The notes beneath the pieces were generated by a model that ran no database searches, was not told where the DNA came from, and saw nothing but the letters and a program-made list of their open reading frames with translations. Positions 41,333-50,776 of a stretch of DNA of 64,000 nucleotides are shown here, piece by piece (positions within the stretch are counted from its first letter, which is position 1; every line of letters begins with the position of its first letter). The position numbers and the translations under genes were made by a program. Source of the DNA: Levilactobacillus cerevisiae (GTDB lineage Bacteria > Bacillota > Bacilli > Lactobacillales > Lactobacillaceae); contig NZ_RHNN01000002.1 of the NCBI RefSeq assembly GCF_003946245.1, positions 89,263-153,262 on the forward strand, read 5' to 3'.

Positions 41333-41647
41333 TTAACACGACAGGTCCCGGATTAATTGTTGATCACCCCAGTCCTCCAGCGTGGTTAAAATTTGATGGA
41401 ACTGAACGCCATCGTCAGTGAGCTGGTAACTGTAATCGTCTGTCGGGATGGTTTCAATCAAGCCCATGGCGATGAGATGGTTGAGCCGCAGCAATAGGTT
41501 GAACGTGGAAATTCCCCGAACGGTGCGGCGCAGCTCCATGAAATCGGTGGGAACTGGCGCTAGCTGATACAAAATTAAGGCGTACCAGCGTTGATGCAGG
41601 ACCTCCAGGCCGAGTTCACTGCCGAGATTTAGTTGGGTTAATGCCAT
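41333..41647 (-). CDS. HxlR-like winged-helix regulator
   Basis: A 104-residue protein matching HxlR-type regulators in layout: LEVLHQRWYALILYQLAPVPTDFMELRRTVRGISTFNLLLRLNHLIAMGLIET and YQLTDDGVQFHQIL. The N-terminal redox Cys usual in YodB/HypR relatives is absent. It follows the PucR-like gene by 19 bases on the same strand, so two regulators form one operon. Target unknown. Confidence 0.75.
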   Translation of the reverse strand: MALTQLNLGSELGLEVLHQRWYALILYQLAPVPTDFMELRRTVRGISTFNLLLRLNHLIAMGLIETIPTDDYSYQLTDDGVQFHQILTTLEDWGDQQLIRDLSC

Positions 41648-41666
41648 GGTTCAGGTTCCTTTCGGG

Positions 41667-42743
41667 TTAGATTTGTAGAAAATGGAAGAGCCGATAACTG
41701 AGGCGCAGGCCGAAAGTTTTGTCGGCGTCGCTGAAGTCAATGACGAGTAAATCCTGAATCTTATTGAGTCGTTTCGCCAGGCTGTTGCGGTGGAGGTGCA
41801 GTTTTTCGGCCGTTGCGCTGACGTGGCAGTCGTTTTCCAGGTAAGCGAAGAGCGTCGGAAAGAGTTCCGCGTGATGTTGGGCGTCGTACTTTTTTAACGC
41901 GATGAGTTGGGTGCACATCGTATTCTTCAGGAGGGCCCCATTGTCGACGTGGCTCAGGATAATATAGATGTTATATTTCTGGGTGGGGTTGACCACCGTC
42001 ACCGTTCCCAACTGCTGGGCTAGCCGTTCGGCTTGGCGGCAGATATTCAGGAATGCCGGCGTTTGGGTGATGTCGTCGTAGGGCTCAGAGATAAAAAAGT
42101 GCTGCGCATACTGGTTGCCTAGGGTCGTCAACTCTGGTTGCATGCGATCAAGTGAAGCCGCAGGTAAGAGCAAGACCAGTCCGGCGGGCGTTTCGGTCAG
42201 CGGCAGGGGCGTTGCGAGTTGACGCAGCGCTTGCAGCAGGTCGGCTTGGTAGGGCGCACCGTGATTGGCGGAGACCGTCACGCAGACGATTTTATCAGTC
42301 GTGAGTGTCTGGAGTAGGTGGGCATCGGTCTGCTCGGGAGCTGCCAAGAGTTGGGCAAAAATGGCATTGACGGCGCCCTGATTTGGATTGAGGGCGTAGC
42401 GGTCGGTAAAGTTGTTCAGTACCTGAATCGCTAATTGCACCTGATTGGCCGCCAGCGGAAAGCCCTTGGACTGGGAGACAAAGAAGTACCAGGGATTGAG
42501 TGCTTGCGGGTTCAAGACGTCACGGATATATTCTTGGTGACCGTAGTGGTACCGATTATCTGTCGTCAGCGCGTCTAGCCAATCTGCCGGGACTTGGCTC
42601 AGGTCCGTTCGGTCGCGGCTGATCAGGGTTCCTGATTGGTCGACGATGAGCACAGCCTGTTCCAAGTAGTCGGCAATTAGTTTCGTGAGTTGATCCAGTG
42701 AGGTACTTTGGATGGCGTATAGCAATAACGTTTCATTTTTCAT
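41667..42743 (-). CDS. PucR/CdaR-type transcriptional regulator
   Basis: A 358-residue regulator: an N-terminal sensor-like domain (residues 1-140), a central GGDEF-like fold, and the C-terminal PucR helix-turn-helix (FAYLENDCHVSATAEKLHLHRNSLAKRLNKIQDLL). ATG at 42743 has AAGGAGG 6 bases upstream; an earlier frame start is not needed. Divergent from the nitroreductase/NmrA-like genes, which are the best candidates for its targets. Confidence 0.87.
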   Translation of the reverse strand: MKNETLLLYAIQSTSLDQLTKLIADYLEQAVLIVDQSGTLISRDRTDLSQVPADWLDALTTDNRYHYGHQEYIRDVLNPQALNPWYFFVSQSKGFPLAANQVQLAIQVLNNFTDRYALNPNQGAVNAIFAQLLAAPEQTDAHLLQTLTTDKIVCVTVSANHGAPYQADLLQALRQLATPLPLTETPAGLVLLLPAASLDRMQPELTTLGNQYAQHFFISEPYDDITQTPAFLNICRQAERLAQQLGTVTVVNPTQKYNIYIILSHVDNGALLKNTMCTQLIALKKYDAQHHAELFPTLFAYLENDCHVSATAEKLHLHRNSLAKRLNKIQDLLVIDFSDADKTFGLRLSYRLFHFLQI

Positions 42744-42896
42744 GGGAGCCTCCTTGGTGTGCAAGATGACCACTTTAAAATTTAAAGAGTGGGCAATTGC
42801 CATCTTGTCGATAAATGATAGCCGGTGTTATAGTAACATCACGTTGAAAGCTAGCTTAGCAGTTAGTGGTCATTTTGTCTACTAGGAGGTAAAAAT

Positions 42897-43553
42897 ATGG
42901 AATATAGAGACTTAATTACAACGCGGCATTCCTCACGGGATTTTGATGGTCGGCCCATTGCGCCAGAAATCTTGCGAACGATTGTTAGTGAAGCACAGCA
43001 CGCGGCCTCTTGGGCGAATGCGCAGCCTTGGCAGGTCGTGATTGCGACCGGAGAGACGTTGGCGCAGATTAAGCGGCAGCACCTCACTCAGAGTCGGCAA
43101 GGCGTGGTGGGTAACGCCGATTTAACCGTCGCCCACCGGACTGAGTGGCCGGATGCACCCCGAAAGAACATGGCGACTTGGAGTTATGAGCTGGGCAACC
43201 ATTTAAGAGAAGCCGGGGTTGGTCAAGCGGGGTACAGTCAGACGCAGGACCACTTATTTAACGCATCGGCGCTGGTCTATTTAGTGTTACAGGCCCCGGT
43301 GAACGAGTGGGAAGTCTTTGACCTCGGCGCCTTTTCACAAATGTTGATGCTGAGCGCGACTGACCACGGCATACAATCGATTCCAGCGTATGAGGTCGTC
43401 CGTTACCCGGATACATTACGGGAAACGTTTGGCCTGCCTGAGACGAGTCGCTTCATGATGGGAATCGCGTTGGGCTATGAAAATCGGCAACCAATCAATG
43501 ATTTTCGCTCATCACGGGTAGCGACAAAGCAAATTCTGACACTGAAGGATTAG
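42897..43553 (+). CDS. Nitroreductase-family FMN oxidoreductase
   Basis: A 218-residue flavoprotein: YRDLITTRHSSRDFDGRPIAPEIL carries the RxSxR-type FMN phosphate site, QHAASWANAQPWQVVIATG the second FMN element, and SATDHGIQSIPAYEVVRYPDTLRETFGLPE..MMGIALGY the C-terminal part. Such enzymes reduce quinones or nitro compounds with NAD(P)H. ATG follows AGGAGG by 7 bases. An NmrA-like gene follows 13 bases later. Confidence 0.9.
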   Translation: MEYRDLITTRHSSRDFDGRPIAPEILRTIVSEAQHAASWANAQPWQVVIATGETLAQIKRQHLTQSRQGVVGNADLTVAHRTEWPDAPRKNMATWSYELGNHLREAGVGQAGYSQTQDHLFNASALVYLVLQAPVNEWEVFDLGAFSQMLMLSATDHGIQSIPAYEVVRYPDTLRETFGLPETSRFMMGIALGYENRQPINDFRSSRVATKQILTLKD

Positions 43554-43566
43554 GAGGACTCTAAAT

Positions 43567-44187
43567 ATGAAAATGATGGTTATTGGTGGCACTGGTCGCA
43601 TTGGCACATTATTGGTTAAGGCATTACGGCAACAGGGACACGAGGTTGTGGCGGGCTCACGTCATGCCCAGAAAGCCGAAGGAACAGTCTTCTTTGACCT
43701 CCACGAGTCGCCTGCTGAAATGGCGACGCGGTTGAAAGGGCTGGACGCCATTTACTTCGTGGCGGGCTCACGGGGAAAGGATTTGTTGCAAACGGACCTG
43801 AACGGCGCTGTGAACGTGATGAAGGCCGCTGAGTTGAGTGGTGTGAAGCGGTACATTCAGTTGAGCTCGGCGTTTGCGCTACAGCCAGAACGGTGGTCGG
43901 AAGGGTACTTGGCAGGCATTACCGACTACAACATTGCCAAGTATTTCGCCGACGAGTGGTTGATTCATCAAACAAATTTGGATTACACCATTTTACAACC
44001 CGGCGTTCTGACGGAGAAACTGGCGACTGGCAAGGTGACCTTTACGGTGACGGCGCCGGGAGAGAACCCGCTGGCGGACGTGGCAACCGTGCTGGCACAC
44101 GTGATCGACCAGCCCGCTACGGTCGGGAAAGTCCTGATGATGGGAAGCGGGGAAACGCCAATCGGTACGGCGTTGGCCCAACTTTAA
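43567..44187 (+). CDS. NAD(P)H-binding atypical SDR (YwnB/YhfK-like)
   Basis: A 206-residue protein with Rossmann motif VIGGTGRIGTLLVKAL, Arg-His after strand 2 (AGSRHAQKA) and RYIQLSSAFALQPE in place of the classic catalytic Ser/Tyr region. It matches the NAD(P)H-binding oxidoreductases near flavin enzymes. ATG has AGGAGG 10-11 bases upstream; operon with the nitroreductase. Confidence 0.88.
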   Translation: MKMMVIGGTGRIGTLLVKALRQQGHEVVAGSRHAQKAEGTVFFDLHESPAEMATRLKGLDAIYFVAGSRGKDLLQTDLNGAVNVMKAAELSGVKRYIQLSSAFALQPERWSEGYLAGITDYNIAKYFADEWLIHQTNLDYTILQPGVLTEKLATGKVTFTVTAPGENPLADVATVLAHVIDQPATVGKVLMMGSGETPIGTALAQL

Positions 44188-44292
44188 TTCGGGAGGCTGC
44201 GGCTGGGTTACCGGTGAAACTAAGTATTAATGCGCATCTAAAGGTTAAAAGTCCAAAAGAACATAGTACGGTCCAGCTGATAGGTGTTCAAT

Positions 44293-44343
44293 CCACAAAA
44301 TTTGGCGACCGGTAAGCCGGCATGCTTAGACAACGTTGCCAAT
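44293..44343 (+). repeat. Fragment of a type I cloverleaf repeat (3' flank only)
   Basis: AAATTTGGCGACCGGTAAGCCGGCATGCTTAGACAACGTTGCC matches (in pieces) the 3' flank of copies at 23300-23345 and 56230-56275. The hairpin core is absent. Confidence 0.6.
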
Positions 44344-44373
44344 GTCCGCCACAAAACCGCGGTCCATGTTAGC

Positions 44374-44396
44374 TGTCAGCGCTTTCAATCTATGCT
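44374..44396 (+). promoter_or_regulatory. cre site and -10 box of the alpha-galactosidase gene
   Basis: TGTCAGCGCTTTCA (44374-44387) matches the cre consensus in 13 of 14 positions; TATGCT follows at 44391-44396. CcpA repression of alpha-galactosidase is well known in lactic acid bacteria. Confidence 0.6.
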
Positions 44397-44437
44397 ACGA
44401 TGGGGATAGGTTTTGGACAAACGAAGGGAGCACGACC

Positions 44438-46657
44438 ATGTCAATCTTAGTTAATCAGCACCAATTTCATCTCCAAACGGATCACAGCAGTTATATTTTT
44501 CACGTGATGGCAAACGATGAATTGGGCCAACTCTATTATGGCCAGAAAATTCACGACCAGGCGGCTTTTCCTGAGCTGACGGTTCGTGAAATTCACGGTG
44601 CTGCACCGGCTTGGCGGCTGGATACACCTGACTTCCAGCCGGAAACGTTGAAGCAGGAATTTGCCAGTCTCGGGAAGGGTGATTATCGCGACCCGGCCTT
44701 TCAGCTGACGGGTCCCGATGGCAGTCGCATCAGTGAATTTCATTATCAAGATTATAAAATTGTGGACGGTAAGCAACGTTTAGTAGACTTGCCAGCGACC
44801 TTTGATGATGACGCCGATGATGCCCAGACGCTGCTGGTGACGCTGAAGGACGCGGTGACTGATGTGACGCTGGTGCTGAGCTATGCTGTGTTCCCTCACC
44901 AGGATGTGATTGTCCGGAGTGCACGCTTTGAAAATCACGGCACGCAGACCCAGACGCTGAATCGGGCACTGAGCCTGCAACTGGACTTGCCCGACGCCAA
45001 CTACGACCTGCTTCAATTCTCGGGAAGCTGGGCGCGGGAACGGCATTTAGTCCGCTCGCCGCTACACAGTGGGATCCAGAGTGTCGGCAGTCTGCGGGGC
45101 GCCTCCAGTCCGCAACAGAACCCATTCATTGCCTTGGCCCGGCCAGAAACCACCGAAGATCAAGGCGTGGCGATGGGCCTCAACCTGGTCTACTCAGGGA
45201 ACTTCCTGGATCAAATCGAAGTCGACTCTTACGGTACCGCGCGGGTGCTGACGGGCATCAATCCTACCGAGTTTGGTTGGCAGTTAACGGCGGGCAGTAG
45301 CTTCCAAACCCCCGAAGCCATTTTGAGTTTCACGGCTGATGGGCTGAACCAACTCAGCCAACAGATGGGACGCTTCTACCAGCACCACTTGGTCAATCCC
45401 CGCTTCGCCCAAGCGCCACGGCCCGTCCTGATCAATAATTGGGAAGGCACTTATTTTAACTTTGATGAAGCTAAATTAACCGCGATTGCCAGTGATGCCA
45501 AGGAACTGGGGATTGAAATGTTTGTGCTCGATGACGGTTGGTTTGGCCACCGGGATGACGACACGACCTCGCTGGGCGACTGGGACGTTTACGCGACCAA
45601 ACTGCCGAACGGCATTGCCCACTTGGCCGAAAAAATTCATGGACTGGACTTGAAGTTTGGCCTATGGTTCGAGCCGGAAATGATTTCCGTCGACAGTGAC
45701 CTGTACCGGGCTCATCCGGAATGGCTGGTCGTGGCGCCGAACCGCGAGAAGACGCCGGGGCGGAACCAATTTGTCCTCGATATGGCCGATCCGGCTGTGG
45801 GCGATTACCTGTACGGCAAGATTAGTAAATTAATTGCCGATGCTAAATTGGATTACATTAAATGGGATATGAACCGAAACATCACGGAAGCTTACAGCGC
45901 GACGCTGAAAGCTGACCAGCAAGGCGAGTTCCTGCACCGCTACATGCTGGGCGTTTACCGGTTGTACGCGCGCCTGACCACGGATTATCCGGAAGTGTTG
46001 TTTGAATCCTGCGCCTCGGGTGGCGGTCGGTTTGACCTCGGCATGATGGCGTACGCGCCACAAGCCTGGACCAGCGACGATACTGATGCCGTGGAACGCC
46101 TCCGGATTCAGTACGGGACCTCGTACGGCTACCCCCAAGCAATGATGGGTGCCCACGTGTCCGCCGTGCCAAACGACCAGACGGGCCGCATTACGCCGAT
46201 TGAGACGCGAGCGGCGGTGGCCTACTTTGGCGATTTGGGCTACGAACTGGACGTGACGCAGTGCTCAGCGGCTGAGAAGGCGGCTATCAAGGCCCAGGTG
46301 GCATTTTACAAGGCACACCGGGACCTGTTCCAGCAGGGGACGTTCTACCGGATAGACAACCCATTTGCTGGGGATTGCAACGTCGGCAGCTGGCAGGTCG
46401 TCAGTCCGGACGGGCAACACGCGATTGCGGCGCGCTATCAAATTTTAAATGGGCCGAACCCGGCGTACAATCGCTTTTACCTGCGCGGGTTGTTGCCGGA
46501 TCAGCGCTACCGGGTGGCGGGGGATGACCACGTCTACTTCGGTGATGAGCTGATGCACGCGGGGCTGTTCATTCCGCACCTGTTGGCCAGTACCGAAGGC
46601 GTGGAGGCGTCCGCGGACTTCAGTGCCCGGGTGTTTGTGATTGATGCTGTGAAATAG
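44438..46657 (+). CDS. Alpha-galactosidase, GH36
   Basis: A 739-residue enzyme (normal for GH36 subgroup I) releasing galactose from melibiose and raffinose-family sugars in the cytoplasm. The barrel shows NNWEGTYFNFDE, LDDGWFGHRDDDTTSLGDW, the nucleophile Asp477 in KWDMNRNITE, ESCASGGGRFDLGM and the acid/base Asp in TSDDTDAVERL near 547. ATG at 44438 has GAAGGGAG 8-9 bases upstream; upstream in-frame codons overlap the cre. No melibiose transporter is adjacent; the gene is alone between terminators. Confidence 0.94.
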   Translation: MSILVNQHQFHLQTDHSSYIFHVMANDELGQLYYGQKIHDQAAFPELTVREIHGAAPAWRLDTPDFQPETLKQEFASLGKGDYRDPAFQLTGPDGSRISEFHYQDYKIVDGKQRLVDLPATFDDDADDAQTLLVTLKDAVTDVTLVLSYAVFPHQDVIVRSARFENHGTQTQTLNRALSLQLDLPDANYDLLQFSGSWARERHLVRSPLHSGIQSVGSLRGASSPQQNPFIALARPETTEDQGVAMGLNLVYSGNFLDQIEVDSYGTARVLTGINPTEFGWQLTAGSSFQTPEAILSFTADGLNQLSQQMGRFYQHHLVNPRFAQAPRPVLINNWEGTYFNFDEAKLTAIASDAKELGIEMFVLDDGWFGHRDDDTTSLGDWDVYATKLPNGIAHLAEKIHGLDLKFGLWFEPEMISVDSDLYRAHPEWLVVAPNREKTPGRNQFVLDMADPAVGDYLYGKISKLIADAKLDYIKWDMNRNITEAYSATLKADQQGEFLHRYMLGVYRLYARLTTDYPEVLFESCASGGGRFDLGMMAYAPQAWTSDDTDAVERLRIQYGTSYGYPQAMMGAHVSAVPNDQTGRITPIETRAAVAYFGDLGYELDVTQCSAAEKAAIKAQVAFYKAHRDLFQQGTFYRIDNPFAGDCNVGSWQVVSPDGQHAIAARYQILNGPNPAYNRFYLRGLLPDQRYRVAGDDHVYFGDELMHAGLFIPHLLASTEGVEASADFSARVFVIDAVK

Positions 46658-46666
46658 ATTGAAGGG

Positions 46667-46704
46667 AATCAGGCGGTCTGTGTGCTAGACGGCCTGATTT
46701 TTTT
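46667..46704 (+). terminator. Intrinsic terminator of the alpha-galactosidase gene
   Basis: AATCAGGC..TCT pairs with AGA..GCCTGATT, followed by seven T. Confidence 0.88.
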
Positions 46705-46769
46705 CTGCCCATTTTAGCGGGAAGTAGCGTATAATTCTCATCAAATACTCATAAAGGACGGCGACAGGG

Positions 46770-47378
46770 ATGAAAATTTTGGTCACGGGTTTCGATCCGT
46801 TTGGTGGCGAGGCGACGAACCCCGCAATCGAGGCGGTTAAACGGCTACCGGCAACGATTGCGGGGGCCACAATCGTGAAGCTAGAGATTCCGACGGTGTT
46901 TGGGGCGTGCGCGACGGTGGTTCGCCAGGCCATTGCGGACGAGCAACCGGACGTGGTGTTGAGCATCGGCCAGGCCGGTGGGCGCGCGGCGTTGACGCCA
47001 GAGTTGGTGGCGATTAATTTGGACGATGGCCGCATCCCGGATAACGTGGGCCAGCAGCCGGTGGACCAACCGATTCAGTCGAATGGGGCGACGGCGTACT
47101 TCACGCAGCTGCCGGTCAAGGCAATGGTGCAGGCAATTCGAGCGGCGGGCCTGCCCAGCCAGTTGTCGACGACGGCCGGGACTTACGTGTGCAACCACAT
47201 CATGTATCAGGTCCAGTACCTGCGCGCCACGGCATTTCCCGGGCTAAGGGCGGGCTTCCTGCACATTCCGTTTTTACCGAGTCAGGTGACGACCAAGCCC
47301 GGCCAGCCGTCCATGTCTTTGGCAGATGATGTCCGCGGGATCACGGCAGCGATTGCGGCGATCGTGGCCGCGGGGTAA
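46770..47378 (+). CDS. pcp: Pyroglutamyl-peptidase I
   Basis: A 202-residue cysteine peptidase (family C15) removing N-terminal pyroglutamate from peptides. Start [17 protein letters not shown] is typical. The triad is Glu78 (TPELVAIN), Cys141 ([11 protein letters not shown]) and His165 ([11 protein letters not shown]). Length is normal. ATG has GGACGG-type site upstream. Single gene, terminator at 47390-47433. Confidence 0.95.
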   Translation: MKILVTGFDPFGGEATNPAIEAVKRLPATIAGATIVKLEIPTVFGACATVVRQAIADEQPDVVLSIGQAGGRAALTPELVAINLDDGRIPDNVGQQPVDQPIQSNGATAYFTQLPVKAMVQAIRAAGLPSQLSTTAGTYVCNHIMYQVQYLRATAFPGLRAGFLHIPFLPSQVTTKPGQPSMSLADDVRGITAAIAAIVAAG

Positions 47379-47389
47379 TTTTGGCAATG

Positions 47390-47433
47390 AAAAAGGGAGC
47401 CTACGACGGTTGATCCGTCTGGGGCTTCCTTTG
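47390..47433 (+). terminator. Intrinsic terminator of pcp
   Basis: AAAGGGAGCC..ACGG pairs with CCGT..GGGCTTCCTTT around a short loop. Confidence 0.75.
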
Positions 47434-47513
47434 CTGTCTGATGCAAAATTAGGTTGTGATGGGAAAAGGTGAAGCACCGCAAGTACCGCTGCGGGTTATG
47501 CCTAGCGCCACGC

Positions 47514-48137
47514 TTAAACGCGGAGGTTCTCCCCAACTAAGCCGACGAACGCGCCGTCCTTGTGGGCATCGGCGTGAGCAATCAACCATTTGTTGGTTTT
47601 GAAGAGCAGCCGGTTCAGCGGGTCCTCGGTGCCGACTGTGAAGTCGAGCTCGCCGTTGGTGCCGGCGGGTAACATGACCAGACAGCGGAAGCCATCTTGG
47701 CCGGGCGCCTCACACGGTGCGAAATGCAGGGTGGTGGCGTAGACTTCGATCGTCGTGCCCTTGGGGATTAGGAAGGCCTCGAGCTGGTCGGTGTCGTAGG
47801 TCAGGTCGTCATGGATGTCCTGACGTTTGCCCAGTAAGAGGACAAAGTCGGTCGCGGCCACGTTAATTTCAGAACTGCTGTGGAATTCCAAACAGTTCAG
47901 CAGGTGATTGTGACCAATGCAGTAGCCGGTCTCAGTGGGAACGCCACCGTAGAGCTCCTGTTCCAAACGGTGAGCGGCCGTGGTGTTGGCCAGCGACTCG
48001 GTGTCGGCCACGTATTTTGTTTTTTCAGCGGGGTAGGGAAAGGCGGCTAGGGTCGAAATCAGTTCGGCAGTATCACCGGCTTGAACGATGCGGCCGTAGG
48101 GGCGAAAGCGCTCATCGGTAACGTCAAAGATTTGCAT
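47514..48137 (-). CDS. DUF4867-family cupin-like protein
   Basis: A 207-residue protein of the DUF4867 family. Recognised by MQIFDVTDERFRPYGRIV at the start and GYCIGHNHLLNCLEFHSSSEINVA with His/Glu residues arranged as in a cupin metal site. Members are often near sugar isomerases, but no function is fixed. ATG at 48137 has GGAAGG 9 bases upstream; an ATG at 48146 touches that site. Minus strand, single gene. Confidence 0.83.
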   Translation of the reverse strand: MQIFDVTDERFRPYGRIVQAGDTAELISTLAAFPYPAEKTKYVADTESLANTTAAHRLEQELYGGVPTETGYCIGHNHLLNCLEFHSSSEINVAATDFVLLLGKRQDIHDDLTYDTDQLEAFLIPKGTTIEVYATTLHFAPCEAPGQDGFRCLVMLPAGTNGELDFTVGTEDPLNRLLFKTNKWLIAHADAHKDGAFVGLVGENLRV

Positions 48138-48256
48138 CAGGATCATCCTTCCAAATTTAAATTAACGTCAGTATGGTCGCAAAGATTGAACATTCTTTGA
48201 CGTTCCCAGTAAGTATTTGGGTCATTTAATCGTTAAAACGTTGGTGGTAGACATGA

Positions 48257-48610
48257 TTAGTGGCCAGTCCGGATTTCGGCAATCCGAAAGGTCACCAGCT
48301 GCATGATTAAATTGGTGGGCAGGGGCACGCCGTAGGGCAACTGGACGGCGCCCTTAGAGGTTTTGTAGGCGGCGAGCTCGGCTGTGAAGTGGGCAATCGG
48401 CGCGGCGGTGGGGTAGAGGCCGATGTGGTGCTTCGTGGCGGCAAAGTAGATGACTGGCTTGCCGTCAACGAAAAAGGCAGGCATGCTGTAGCTGATTTTC
48501 TCGGTGGCGCCGGGCAGCAGTGAATGGAGATAGGTGTAGAGGTCGGTGAGCTGGTCTCGGTGTTCGGGGGAGACGGTGGCTAGGTAGGCGAGGATGGGTG
48601 ATGGGTTCAT
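48257..48610 (-). CDS. DUF1801 (YdhG/iron-chaperone-like) protein
   Basis: A 117-residue protein with EKISYSMPAFFVDGKPVIYFAATKHHIGLYPTAAPI and SKGAVQLPYGVPLPTNLI, the DUF1801/YdhG hallmark that is structurally frataxin-like. A role in iron handling is proposed for relatives but not established. ATG with AAGAAGG-type site upstream; minus strand, apart from its neighbours. Confidence 0.85.
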   Translation of the reverse strand: MNPSPILAYLATVSPEHRDQLTDLYTYLHSLLPGATEKISYSMPAFFVDGKPVIYFAATKHHIGLYPTAAPIAHFTAELAAYKTSKGAVQLPYGVPLPTNLIMQLVTFRIAEIRTGH

Positions 48611-48843
48611 GGTTGGGCCTTCTTTCTGGTTATTTGGGTTTATTATAGCAAAGGAGGTAATCAGTCGTTCAGATCATGACTGATTTTCGGAGTCATTTTT
48701 ATCCGCCGTATGGAGATGAATATTTTACAGTGATGTTATTTAATTCGGTAGACTGTTCAGGTATAATTGAAGAATGCTTGAAAATATACCAGGTGGCCAG
48801 TAGTATTGAAGCCCAAACTAAAAAAGAATTCGGAGAGATTAAA

Positions 48844-50595
48844 ATGGACTCATTTGTAGACATTCCACAACCATCAAGATTCCGCATTGGCGGATTGTTT
48901 AGTGATAACAATTTCGTGGTACCGATCTATCAACGGAACTATGCCTGGGGTAAAAATGAAGTCGAAGATTTTTGGGACGATTTAAAAGACTTAATTGACG
49001 GTGAACGCAGTAGCCATTTCTTTGGCCAAATTGTGACTTTCAAGAACGGTAAGGAAGAACAAGAAATTATTGATGGTCAGCAACGACTAACGACTAGCAC
49101 AATCTTCTTAGCTGTCATTCGAGATATTTCTTTGAAAATATACCAAGATGAATTCAGAGGACATGAAGAGACTGTTAATCTAGAGAGTGGCGATGATTTG
49201 CGGATCATTAGTCGGCAAGTCGATAAGATAATTCGTGGAAACAAGGGTGGAACACCTTCATTGACGGTTCAACACGGAGAAAATGGCGAGGAAAAACTTC
49301 CACTTCAAGCTTTCTTTTTTGATTTAACCCATGGTACTCAGAGTGCCCGAGAAGGTCATGTGACTTCGGAACCTATGAAAAACATGCAGACAGCCTATCA
49401 CGATATGGAACGTAAAGTTTTGGAAACGGTAAAACAAGAAACACGGTTGAGTGATCGGATTGATAAGCTCCAAAGCATTTTTGAATTATTCGTAAATAAT
49501 TTTTATATTGTGATGATTTCTGCGCCCAGTTTACAGGATGCGTTCACGATTTTTGAAACGTTGAATAGTCGTGGTAAGGACTTGAAGGCTTCTGACATCA
49601 TCAAGAATCACTTGATGTCATTAATGGGACAGGATAATATTGGTGATGCCAATCAGCTGTGGAGTGGTATTACGGATAAACTCGACAGTAATAGTAACCG
49701 GATCACCCGATTTGTGCGGACGTATTGGGCAGCACAATATAAAATTGTGTCAGAGGCAAAACTCTATCGAGCAGTCAGTGATCGTGTGAAGGATGTTAAT
49801 CAGGCGCGGGCCTTTCTGAAAAACTTAAACAACCTCGTAGAGTTATACACGGTACTTGAAAACCCAATGGCACCTAAAGCACATTCAACATTCTTCAACA
49901 ACGCTGGTGTGACACGGCGCCTTGATGTGCTCTCTCGAATGCGGGTCATGTTGTACTACCCGATTGTGATGGCCATGTACCACTGTGAATACTCAGAAGC
50001 AGACATCTTGACGGTTGTTAACAAAATTATTTCAGTGTTTATTCGTCATCGGACCATTATCAATGATGGGACAAATAAATTAGAAACTGGCTTCTCAGAA
50101 ATTGCCAAAAATATTTGGTCCTTAGAGTATTCTGGAGTTGATGCCATCATTGCCGGAATGAACGAGCGACTTTTGAAAACGAACGAGGAAACCGAAGTGG
50201 CGTTTAGCGTTCTGAGTAAAGACGGTGGACTTCGCGGGGCAAAGAAGTGGACACTCGTTTACCTGTTGTCAGAACTGTATGAAGTTCATTACGATGATTT
50301 TGATGAAGACTTATACGATAAAGTTTTTGATGACGATAATTATCAACTTGTTCAAATTAGTAATGCTGCAGAGGTTGGGGAGTACCAGACTTACATTGGT
50401 AACTGGACGATCTTGGAAAAGAATCTAGTTGCCTCTAACTTTAAGGATAGCGATCGGGTTGCCGAACAGTTAGCCAAGTCAAGCTTGAAGGGAAATCAAG
50501 ATCTGGCGCGAACACTCCAACAAGGAACCTGGACCATGGATGATATTAAGCGTCGGCAAGAATCATTTGCCGACGATGTGACACTGATTTGGTAA
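48844..50595 (+). CDS. GmrSD-like DUF262 protein with apparently inactive DUF1524 domain
   Basis: A 583-residue protein. The N-terminal DUF262 has VPIYQRNYAWGKNEVEDFWDDL and the catalytic/nucleotide motif IDGQQRLTT (about residues 75-83), as in GmrS and in BrxU and SspE-type defence proteins. The C-terminus ends like DUF1524 (YIGNWTILEKNL, then QGTWTMDDIKRRQESFADDVTLIW), but the His-Asn-His nuclease motif, normally a EHIxPQ element just before the IGN block, reads YQLVQISNA. The catalytic His is gone. ATG at 48844 has GGAGAG 9 bases upstream and TATAAT lies at 48761-48766. AT-richer than its neighbours, suggesting transfer. Confidence 0.82.
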   Translation: MDSFVDIPQPSRFRIGGLFSDNNFVVPIYQRNYAWGKNEVEDFWDDLKDLIDGERSSHFFGQIVTFKNGKEEQEIIDGQQRLTTSTIFLAVIRDISLKIYQDEFRGHEETVNLESGDDLRIISRQVDKIIRGNKGGTPSLTVQHGENGEEKLPLQAFFFDLTHGTQSAREGHVTSEPMKNMQTAYHDMERKVLETVKQETRLSDRIDKLQSIFELFVNNFYIVMISAPSLQDAFTIFETLNSRGKDLKASDIIKNHLMSLMGQDNIGDANQLWSGITDKLDSNSNRITRFVRTYWAAQYKIVSEAKLYRAVSDRVKDVNQARAFLKNLNNLVELYTVLENPMAPKAHSTFFNNAGVTRRLDVLSRMRVMLYYPIVMAMYHCEYSEADILTVVNKIISVFIRHRTIINDGTNKLETGFSEIAKNIWSLEYSGVDAIIAGMNERLLKTNEETEVAFSVLSKDGGLRGAKKWTLVYLLSELYEVHYDDFDEDLYDKVFDDDNYQLVQISNAAEVGEYQTYIGNWTILEKNLVASNFKDSDRVAEQLAKSSLKGNQDLARTLQQGTWTMDDIKRRQESFADDVTLIW

Positions 50596-50613
50596 GATAA
50601 ATCGACTGATATG

Positions 50614-50654
50614 ATAAGCGTTGTCCTGTGTTTTAAAGGGAGAACGCTTATTTT
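50614..50654 (+). terminator. Intrinsic terminator of the DUF262 gene
   Basis: ATAAGCGTT (50614-50622) and AACGCTTAT (50643-50651) pair perfectly, followed by TTTT. Confidence 0.8.
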
Positions 50655-50776
50655 AGTAGGGAAGTGGCGACCGATAGCAAAAGATTTCCCGAATTTCTTA
50701 GCGCAATTCATGCTACACTAAACCCAAGAGAGCAAGAGAACGCACACCAACCATAACAAATTTGGAGGCGTTTCAA

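Noticed and set aside
48676..48843. N-terminal extension of the DUF262 protein
   Set aside because: The extra 56 codons contain the promoter-like TATAAT and lack family similarity; the ATG at 48844 has a good ribosome site.
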